A DNA stretch of 25,971 bases, taken from NCBI GenBank assembly GCA_937876395.1, contig CALEIM010000046.1, forward strand, positions 1 to 25,971, given 5' to 3'. The notes beneath the pieces are model-generated. The model had not been told where the DNA came from. It saw nothing but the letters and a program-made list of their open reading frames with translations, and did no database searches. The position numbers were made by a program, and so were the translations under genes. Source of the DNA: an uncultured Wenzhouxiangella sp. (GTDB lineage: Bacteria > Pseudomonadota > Gammaproteobacteria > Xanthomonadales > Wenzhouxiangellaceae). Shown here piece by piece: positions 6,885 to 14,300 of this stretch (the stretch's first letter is position 1; each line of letters starts with the position of its first letter).

Positions 6885-7819
6885 GGATCGATTGCGTCAA
6901 AAAGATCAGCCAATATGTTGATTCCGAACTGGGCGTCCAGCTCCCGCACACAGGTTGGCGAGGTCACATTGATCTCGGTGAGCCGATCGCCAATGATGTC
7001 CAGTCCGGCAAACTCGATGCCGTGCTCCAGCAGCAGTGGGCCGACGGCCTCGGCAATGGCGCGCTCGGCCGGCCCGAGTTCGCGGCCTTCGCCGCGCCCG
7101 CCGCGGGCCAGGTTGCCGCGAAAGTCCTGCGCGCCGGGAATGCGTGCCAGCATTTTGTCGACCGGCTGGCCGTGGATGAGCAAGATGCGCTTGTCGCCAT
7201 CGACAATTTCGGGCAGATAGTTTTGGGCCATGGCCATTTGGCCGCCATTTTCGGTCAGAGTTTCAATCACGACATTGAGGTTGGGATCACCGGACGCGAC
7301 CAGGAAAATGCTTTTCCCGCCCATGCCGTCGAGCGGCTTGAGCACGGTCCGTTCGCGGCCCTCGACGAAACGCCGCAAGGTGGCCGCATCGGAGCTCACC
7401 AGGGTATCGGGGATCAGCTCGGGAAAGCGCGCAATGGCCAGCTTTTCATTGAAATCGCGCAGCGCCCGCGGTCGGTTGACAACCAGCGCGCCGGCGCGCT
7501 CGGCCTGGTCAAGCAGATAGGTGGCGTGCAGGTAATTGCTGTCGACCGGCGGGTCAACGCGCATCATCACCAGATCATCTGGGCCCAGCGCTCGCTCGAT
7601 GGCCTGCCCCGGCTCATACCAGGAGTCCGGGTCATCGCGCACCGAAATCTCCTGCATGCGCGCCCGGGTGATGGCACCGTCGAGGTAAAGATCACCGGCA
7701 CCCAGGTAGCACAGCCGATAGCCCCGCCGCTGGCCTTCCAGCAGCATGGCAAACGAGGTGTCCTTGGCAACCGTGATCGCCGAGATATCGTCCATGACGA
7801 CAACAAGATTCTTGCGCAT
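6881..7819 (-). CDS. gshB: Glutathione synthetase
   Basis: The enzyme adds glycine to gamma-glutamylcysteine with ATP in the cytoplasm. It is 312 residues, the usual bacterial length. The N-terminal domain begins MRKNLVVVMDDISAI, RVDPPVDSNYLHATYLLD lies near 87-104, and the ATP-grasp core shows VLKPLDGMGGKSIF (159-172), RILLIHGQPVDKM (211-223), and DIIGDRLTEINVTSPT (274-289) with the metal-binding E282 and N284. It is the first gene of the leftward operon and shares a divergent intergenic region with pilG, as in Pseudomonas. Confidence 0.96.
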   Translation of the reverse strand: MRKNLVVVMDDISAITVAKDTSFAMLLEGQRRGYRLCYLGAGDLYLDGAITRARMQEISVRDDPDSWYEPGQAIERALGPDDLVMMRVDPPVDSNYLHATYLLDQAERAGALVVNRPRALRDFNEKLAIARFPELIPDTLVSSDAATLRRFVEGRERTVLKPLDGMGGKSIFLVASGDPNLNVVIETLTENGGQMAMAQNYLPEIVDGDKRILLIHGQPVDKMLARIPGAQDFRGNLARGGRGEGRELGPAERAIAEAVGPLLLEHGIEFAGLDIIGDRLTEINVTSPTCVRELDAQFGINILADLFDAIDP

Positions 7820-7917
7820 GCGTGCTCCGTTGAATCAGATCAGGTGCCGGCAAAGCGTTTGGACAACGTCCGGGGCCGAGGGAAAACGCCTGTATTCCCA
7901 TGTACTTCTGTGACACA

Positions 7918-7945
7918 ATTCTACTGGATTGGCAAATCAGGTAAA
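7918..7945 (-). promoter_or_regulatory. Candidate sigma-70 promoter for the gshB operon
   Basis: Read on the minus strand, tttacc (7945-7940) and tagaat (7923-7918) are separated by 16 bases and lie about 100 bases before the gshB ATG. The match is four of six and five of six to the consensus hexamers. The same 190-base gap must also hold the start of the rightward pil-chp operon, for which I see only a -35-like ttggca at 7929-7934 and no clear -10. Confidence 0.35.
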
Positions 7946-8009
7946 GATAGACTAACCTAAGGCCGCCACGGCCCATGACTTGTAACCGCCAGCAGCCTTC
8001 AGGTAGACC

Positions 8010-8441
8010 ATGAGCGCAGACCAAAACATCGACAGGGGAAACGACGAAGCGGGTGACCTGAGCGGTCTGAAGATCATGCTGATCGACGACAGCCGGACCA
8101 TTCGCCGCTCGGCCGAGACCATGCTCAGCAAAGAAGGCTGTGAGGTGATCACGGCCAACGACGGTTTCGAAGCCCTGGCACTGATTCACAAGCATGAACC
8201 TGACCTGATCTTCGTCGACATCATGATGCCGCGTCTGGACGGTTACCAGACCTGTGCAATCATAAAGAACAATGCGCGCTTCAAGAGCACACCGGTGGTC
8301 ATGCTCACGAGCAAAGATGGCCTGTTCGACAAGGCGCGGGGGCGCATTGTAGGATCAGACCATTACCTGACCAAACCATTTACCCGCGACGAGCTGCTCG
8401 ATGCCGTGCATCAGCAGCGCGAGCGAACCAAAGCGGCCTGA
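8010..8441 (+). CDS. pilG: PilG, twitching motility response regulator
   Basis: A single-domain CheY-like receiver of 143 residues with an 18-residue acidic leader. The acidic pair D26/D27, phospho-acceptor D70 in FVDIMMPRLDGYQ, T100 and K122 in TKPF are all present. KNN-x-x-FKSTPV and KDGLFDKA-x-GRIVGSD are the sequence type of P. aeruginosa PilG rather than PilH. PilG receives phosphate from ChpA and promotes pilus extension and cAMP signalling. aggtag about four bases before the ATG supports the start. It opens the operon. The pilH gene that follows it in Pseudomonas is missing. Confidence 0.93.
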   Translation: MSADQNIDRGNDEAGDLSGLKIMLIDDSRTIRRSAETMLSKEGCEVITANDGFEALALIHKHEPDLIFVDIMMPRLDGYQTCAIIKNNARFKSTPVVMLTSKDGLFDKARGRIVGSDHYLTKPFTRDELLDAVHQQRERTKAA

Positions 8442-8473
8442 ACCGCGCCGCTACCGGAATTTCGAGAGGGACG

Positions 8474-9052
8474 ATGCAAGGGGATCATCAACTCGCAAGA
8501 ACGACGGAAACAGGCCGCCTTTCGCTGTACGCCCGGCTGGCGGACTATGAGCGTCGCAGCCTGGCCCATGACGTCGGCGAAGCGGCCCGTCAGCAGCAGA
8601 TCAGCAACTGGGACGGCGTCGTTTTCCGTCTGGGCGACTACTTCCTGACCTGCCGCATCGACCAGGTCGATGAAATCATTGCGTTCCCTCCCTACACGCA
8701 GATTCCCGGCGCCAAGGATTGGCTGCTGGGTATCGCCAATGTGCGCGGCAACCTGGCTCCGGTATCCGATCTGGGCTGGTTCCTGTTCGGCAGCCGGACC
8801 CCGGTCACCACCCGCACCCGCCTGATCCAGACCCGTATCCAGGGGCGCCTGGCCGGTCTGATGGTCGATGAGGTGTTCGGCCAGCGCCATTTTCATACCA
8901 ACGATCTCAAGTCCGAACCGGACTGGGACGAAACACCCCTGGCCGGTTTGGTCAGTCAGCAGTTCGACACCAGCGAACGTCAGTGGGGGGTGCTGAAGAT
9001 CGATGAACTCCAGCGTAACCAGGATTTCATCAACGGTGCCCGAGAAGACTAA
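8474..9052 (+). CDS. pilI: PilI, CheW-like coupling protein
   Basis: 192 residues, with a leader of about 45 residues and a CheW domain (about 47-185): WDGVVFRLGDYFLTCRIDQV, then IPGAKDWLLGIANVRGNLAP, the loop typical of CheW, and LMVDEVFGQRHF. CheW-type proteins join the receptor (PilJ) to the kinase (ChpA) at the membrane. The gagaggg at 8464-8470 is a good ribosome binding site for the ATG at 8474. It follows pilG by 32 bases and precedes pilJ after a 154-base gap with a hairpin. Confidence 0.92.
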   Translation: MQGDHQLARTTETGRLSLYARLADYERRSLAHDVGEAARQQQISNWDGVVFRLGDYFLTCRIDQVDEIIAFPPYTQIPGAKDWLLGIANVRGNLAPVSDLGWFLFGSRTPVTTRTRLIQTRIQGRLAGLMVDEVFGQRHFHTNDLKSEPDWDETPLAGLVSQQFDTSERQWGVLKIDELQRNQDFINGARED

Positions 9053-9093
9053 AAGGGATGGAATCTGAAGTGCAAACAACAGCGATACAAGCC

Positions 9094-9114
9094 GCGGGCC
9101 ACCGTTTGGCCCGC
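9094..9114 (+). other. Intercistronic hairpin between pilI and pilJ
   Basis: gcgggcca (9094-9101) and tggcccgc (9107-9114) are perfect reverse complements around a five-base loop. No T-tract follows, so a terminator is unlikely. In an operon this position suits RNA processing or differential stability between the pilGI and pilJ messages. The 154-base gap is otherwise empty: the pilJ frame is open upstream to 9066 but offers no start codon. Confidence 0.5.
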
Positions 9115-9206
9115 ACCGCAAATCCAAACAAGGCAAGCAAGCCCGGCGGCCACCAGCCCGGCCGGTCTGGCCATGGTCCCGAAAGATTCAACAAAGAGGT
9201 GAAGGC

Positions 9207-11246
9207 ATGAGCAGCGTCGTGACCCAATCAACCCAGCAGCGACTGTCTCCAATGCAGGCACTGCTGTTTATCGTGCTGGTGGCCCTGCTCGGGCTGGTGG
9301 CGTGGAACTTCTACCTGCTCAACCTGCGCAACGTTCAGGAAACCCAGTACCTGGGCCTGACCACCGAAATCCAGGTGCGCGCCCAGCAGTTGGCCAAGGC
9401 CGCTGGTGAAGCCGCGGTGGGCAACTTCGACGCCTTTGATGAGCTGCGCGAAACCCGCGACATCATCGATCGCTCGATCAATCAGCTTCGCCAGGGCAAT
9501 CCTTCAACCGCCCTGCCGCCGTCGCCGGCGCGCGTCAACGCGCCGCTTTCGACCCTGGAAGAAACCTGGTCGGGCATCGACAGCAACGCCGCGCGCATCC
9601 TGGATCGCTCCGATCTGGTGGTCGAACTGGCCGAGGCCGCCGGTGCCTTTTCGAACAATATCCCGCTGCTCCAGGCGCGCTCGGACGAAGTCGTGGTGAG
9701 CATGATCGAAACCGGCGCGCCGACCGTGCAGATCTACGTCGCCAGCCGCCAGCTAACCCTGGCTGACCGTCTGCTGCGCCGCGTCAATGACATTCTCGCC
9801 GGCGGAACCGGCGCACTGACTGCGGCCGACGCCTTCAGCCGCGATGCCAGCCTGTTCAGCCGCGTGCTCGAGGGCCTGATCGACGGCGATCAGGAGCTCG
9901 GCCTGCAGCCAGTGCGAAACAGCCGTGTCCTCGGCGCCCTGGCCGAAGTGGTTCCGGTATTCGAAGAAATCCGCATTGATGTCGACACCATCCTGACTGC
10001 CTCGACCGACCTGTTTGAGGTGCGCGATGCCGCCGACGAGATTTTCCTGGACGCCGAAGGGCTGACCGACCAGGCCCGTGACCTGGCCGGCGACTACACC
10101 ACGCTCGGTGAAGGCATCTTCTGGCCGTCGCTGCTGGCCGGTCTGCTGCTGGCCGCGATTGCCCTTTTGATTCTGTTCCTGATCGGGCTTGGCGCCTACT
10201 TCCAGCAGCGCCGCGCCGCCCGCCAGACGGCCGAGGTCAACCAGCGCAACCAGGAAGCCATTCTCCGCCTGCTCGATGAAATGTCCTCGCTCGCTGACGG
10301 TGACCTGACCGTGCAGGCCACCGTGACAGAAGACGTCACCGGCGCCATTGCCGACTCGGTCAACTACGCGGTTGAAGCCCTGCGCGATCTGGTATCGGGC
10401 GTCAATACCACCGCCCAGCAGGTGGCCGCCCAGGCCCAGGAAACCCGGGCCACGACCACCCAGCTTGCCGAGGCCAGCGAGCACCAGGCCCAGGAAATTC
10501 GCTCCGCGACCGAAACAATCAACGATATGGCCCGCTCGTTTGACGATATGGCCAAGCGTTCCAGCGAGTCAGCCGACGTGGCCCAGAATTCGGTCCAGAT
10601 CGCCAACCGCGGCGCCGACATGGTGCGCCAGACGATTTCTGGCATGGACAATATCCGTGACCAGATTCAGGAAACCTCCAAGCGAATCAAGCGCCTGGGT
10701 GAGTCCTCGCAGGAAATTGGCGACATCGTCGAACTCATCAACGGCATTTCCGAACAGACCAACGTGCTCGCCCTGAACGCCGCCATTCAGGCCGCCTCAG
10801 CCGGCGGCGCCGGGCGCGGTTTCGCCGTCGTTGCCGACGAAGTCCAGCGACTTGCCGAACGCGCCACCAATGCCACCCGCCGAATCGAGGCCCTGGTCCA
10901 GACCATTCAGGCCGACACCTCCGAGGCGGTCACCTCAATGGAGCAAACCACCACCCAGGTGGTCTCCGGAGCGCGCATGGCCGAAGATGCCGGTGAGGCG
11001 CTGGAGTCGATCGAGAACGTGTCCAAGGATCTCGCCGGGCTGATTCAGCAGATCTCCGGCCAGGCCCAGGAGGAGTCGGAAAATGCCACGCGCATCGCCC
11101 GGATGATGAACTCGATTCGCGATATTTCCGTCCAGACCACCGAAGGCTCGGGGCAGACGGCCCGTTCGGTGGCCAACCTGGCCGAGCTGGTGCGCCAGCT
11201 ACGTGATTCGGTGGCCGACTTCACCTTGCCCGAAGACGAGGACTGA
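9207..11246 (+). CDS. pilJ: PilJ, type IV pilus methyl-accepting chemoreceptor
   Basis: 679 residues, close to Pseudomonas PilJ. A membrane segment at about 17-40, a periplasmic region (about 41-305), a second membrane segment at about 306-332, then HAMP-like and coiled-coil signalling parts. The signalling tip is clear: ISEQTNVLALNAAIQAASAG at 514-533, then GRGFAVVADEVQRLAERATN. In Pseudomonas this receptor senses pilin and controls ChpA activity. A strong ribosome binding site (agaggtgaagg) precedes the ATG. The methyltransferase pilK and methylesterase chpB that would adapt it in Pseudomonas are not in this operon. Confidence 0.94.
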   Translation: MSSVVTQSTQQRLSPMQALLFIVLVALLGLVAWNFYLLNLRNVQETQYLGLTTEIQVRAQQLAKAAGEAAVGNFDAFDELRETRDIIDRSINQLRQGNPSTALPPSPARVNAPLSTLEETWSGIDSNAARILDRSDLVVELAEAAGAFSNNIPLLQARSDEVVVSMIETGAPTVQIYVASRQLTLADRLLRRVNDILAGGTGALTAADAFSRDASLFSRVLEGLIDGDQELGLQPVRNSRVLGALAEVVPVFEEIRIDVDTILTASTDLFEVRDAADEIFLDAEGLTDQARDLAGDYTTLGEGIFWPSLLAGLLLAAIALLILFLIGLGAYFQQRRAARQTAEVNQRNQEAILRLLDEMSSLADGDLTVQATVTEDVTGAIADSVNYAVEALRDLVSGVNTTAQQVAAQAQETRATTTQLAEASEHQAQEIRSATETINDMARSFDDMAKRSSESADVAQNSVQIANRGADMVRQTISGMDNIRDQIQETSKRIKRLGESSQEIGDIVELINGISEQTNVLALNAAIQAASAGGAGRGFAVVADEVQRLAERATNATRRIEALVQTIQADTSEAVTSMEQTTTQVVSGARMAEDAGEALESIENVSKDLAGLIQQISGQAQEESENATRIARMMNSIRDISVQTTEGSGQTARSVANLAELVRQLRDSVADFTLPEDED

Positions 11247-11280
11247 GCGACTTCACGCGCGACACAGGAGACCGATTGAC

Positions 11281-11340
11281 ATGCCCAGGGAACCTCTGAT
11301 CAATCATGCGCGGGCGCGACTGAGTCAGATGCCGACATGA
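11281..11340 (+). CDS. Possible 19-residue leader peptide overlapping the chpA start
   Basis: An ATG at 11281, ten bases after aggag (11266-11270), opens a frame of 19 codons (MPREPLINHARARLSQMPT) that stops at 11338-11340. The stop shares bases with the chpA ATG in an ATGA overlap. The chpA start itself has no evident ribosome binding site, so translation of this frame could be what brings ribosomes to chpA. In Pseudomonas pilK sits between pilJ and chpA; whether this is a leftover of that gene cannot be told from 19 codons. Nothing about its sequence suggests a function. Confidence 0.35.
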   Translation: MPREPLINHARARLSQMPT

Positions 11341-14300
11341 GCCAATCGCACAGCAGCCACCAGTCTTTGCAGTGGGCCCGCCCACTGATCGATGAGCTAT
11401 TGCTTGAGATCACCCAGGCCATTGAAGCCTGGAGTGAGGGCGGCACCGATCGCAGCCCATCTGACCTTGACCAGGCGATTGATGCCAGCCTCAAGATTGC
11501 CGGCACCCTGTCGGTACTGGAGTTTGAGAGCGGAGAGCTGATCGGCAACGCCATGGCCGAAGCACTCGAAGCAATCCGCAGGGACGATTTTGGACGCGAG
11601 GACGAGGCGCTCAATGCGCTGGTCGAAGCCAGCACCCTGCTGCCGGATTATCTCGACTACCTCGAAAGCACGCAGCACGATGCGCCGGCGGTGCTGCTGC
11701 CGACCATCAACGAGTTACGCAGCGCGGTCGGCGCCCGGCCTCTGGATGAGTCGCAGTTCTTCCAGCCACCCCTGGCCCATGTGGTTTTGCCCGACGGCCG
11801 GGACGGCCGCCCGGCCGCCGAGCTGCGTCGCCGGTACCAGCAGGCCCTGCCGGGTTTTCTGGTCAACCACAAAGATCACGCCGCGCTGGACGGTCTGACC
11901 CAGACCGGGCTGGCCCTGCGCGACAACGCCACCTTGCCCGTGTCGGTGCGCCGCACCGGCTGGGCGGCCGCGGCGCTGTCGGCGGCCTTGCGTGACGGCG
12001 AAATCGAAGCTGGCAAGGCTATTTCCCGACTTTACGCCCGGCTCGACGCTCTGCTCAAAACACAGGCTCAGGGCGAGCCGCACATCGACGAAGCAGCCGA
12101 TCAGCTATGCCGCAGCTTTCTGTTTCACCTGGCCGCTGTTCGCCCGACCAATGATCTGGCCAATGAGGCCTGGCAGGCCTTTGATCTGGCCACACATGCA
12201 CCCGAGACCGCCTCGCAGGCGCGGGTTTTTCTGGCCGGCCGCAACCGCGCTCTGTTTGCTGCGGTAACCCAGGCCGCCCGCGAGGATCTTGCCCAGATCA
12301 AGGACTCACTTGGCAGCCAGCTTGAGCGCTCCAGCGCCGACCCGAACGTGCTTGATCGGCAGACCGAACTGCTTGAATCAGTCAGTCAAAGCCTGGCCAT
12401 GCTCGGGCTCGACAATCTGGCCCGGCGCATCCACTCCCAGGCCGACCGCCTCTCCGAACTGGGCTCCAATCCGGACGATCCAGCGCTGCTGTCGGTCGCC
12501 CGCGAGCTGCTGGTTGCCGAATCCCAGCTTGAATCCGGCCTCGACATGCTTGGCGACGAAGCGCGGGCCGACGACGACGACGCCGACCCAGCGGGCGCCA
12601 TCCTGTTGCCGCCGTCGGAATGGCGACGCGTCCTCAAACAGATGTTCCATGAAGCCGGCGAAGATCTGACCCATGCCAAAAGCCTGCTCGATGCCCTCAA
12701 TCGCGGCAAGGTTGAAGGCGATGCCGCAGTTGAGGCCGCCGAGCTGCTCGACCGCATTGCCAAAGTGCTGTCCATGGCCAGCCTCGACGACGGTTCCAGG
12801 CTGCTGGCCGCGGCAGCCCGCCTGGTCAATGTGCAGTTTCTTGAGCGCGACCAGGCCGACCCGGACGAGCTTGAAACCCTGGCCGAGGCCTTGACCGTCG
12901 CCGAGTTCTATTTCGACGCCCAGACCCGCCTGGACGAAAAGGGACGCAGCTATTTCGCCAGCACCCGCAGCACGCTCGAAACACTGGGCTACTGGCCGGG
13001 TGCAGAGCCGGCGATTGATGCAGGAGTAGCGGCTGAGGCCAGCCCGGATGAAACGTCTTTCGACGACGCACCCCCGCTCACACAGGCCCCGTCCGCCAGC
13101 GAGCCCGAAGCAAATGACGGGCCGGCATTTGGATTCGAAGCCGACAGGGACTTTGAGTTTGATGACAGCCTGGATTTCAATTTCGCCACTGATATTGACG
13201 AACAGCCGACCGAAAGGGCTGACGCTGAAACCGCTGAGCCGACGTTCGACATAGTCCCGGAACCGGCGGACTCACAGCCGGAATCTGCGCCTGAACCCAT
13301 CGACGATGCGGCCGCGGCGCTTTCCGCCTTCGATGATTTCGATATTGTCGAGATTTTCCTTGAAGAATTCGATCACGAGCTGGAATCACTTCAGGACAGC
13401 CTGCCACGCTGGCTTGAGGATGTTGGCAACACCGAGCTGATGACGAATATTCGGCGTTCCTTCCATTCGCTCAAGGGTTCGGGCCGGATGGCCGGGGCTG
13501 AGGAAGTCGGCGAGTTTGCCTGGCAGCTCGAAACGCTGATGAATCGGGTGCTCGACGGCCAGCTCAGCGCCGATGAGGATCTTGTTGACCTGATTTCTTC
13601 CGGTGTCGATATGCTGCCGAGCCTGCGGGCTCGCTTGCGCGGCGAAGCGGGCGCTGAGTACGACGAAGCCACCTGCGCCGAGATGGCCGCACGTATCGAA
13701 CGCGTAGCCTCCGGTGACGAAAGCGCTGTAACCGCCGGCCCGGACGGACCGGCTGAACTTGAAGGCCTTGACCCGACCCTGATCGAGCTGATGGTCAAGG
13801 AACTGTCGGAAAACCTGGAACATCTGGATAGCTGGGTCGATCAGACCCTGATCGCCGACATGCCAGTCGGCGTTGATGACCGCCTGGTGCGCGCGGTTCA
13901 CACCATGAAGGGCACCATGCGCCTGGCGCCGATTGGCAGCGAGAACGATACCGCCCAGATCCTGGAGCAGTATCTTGAAGAACTGGCACATTCCGGCGAA
14001 CCCCCTGATCGCGCCGGGCTTGTAGCCATCATTGACTGTCAGCAGCTTTTCCATCAGCGCCTGGACCGCCTGCAGGGCAAGGCGATCGAGGACGAAGCCT
14101 TTGAGTCCGTCGAGTTGGCCGCCGAGCTGCGCCGCTTGCACGGCAAGGCCTATCGGGATCGCACCGAAGACAGCGCAGGCTTTGTGCCGGACACTGATAC
14201 TGATACCCCCGCGTTCGACTTCCTCTCGGCCGACGAAGTCTTCGAGTTCGCCGATGAGGCCGAGGCGGAACAGGCTGAGACCGAGACCTCCGATGAGTTC

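Noticed and set aside
6704..7960. 418-codon plus-strand frame
   Set aside because: Antisense to tonB and gshB, both clearly real genes; no domain visible in the plus-strand protein.
7929..7960. Sigma-70 promoter for pilG from ttggca at 7929
   Set aside because: No -10-like hexamer lies 16-18 bases downstream.
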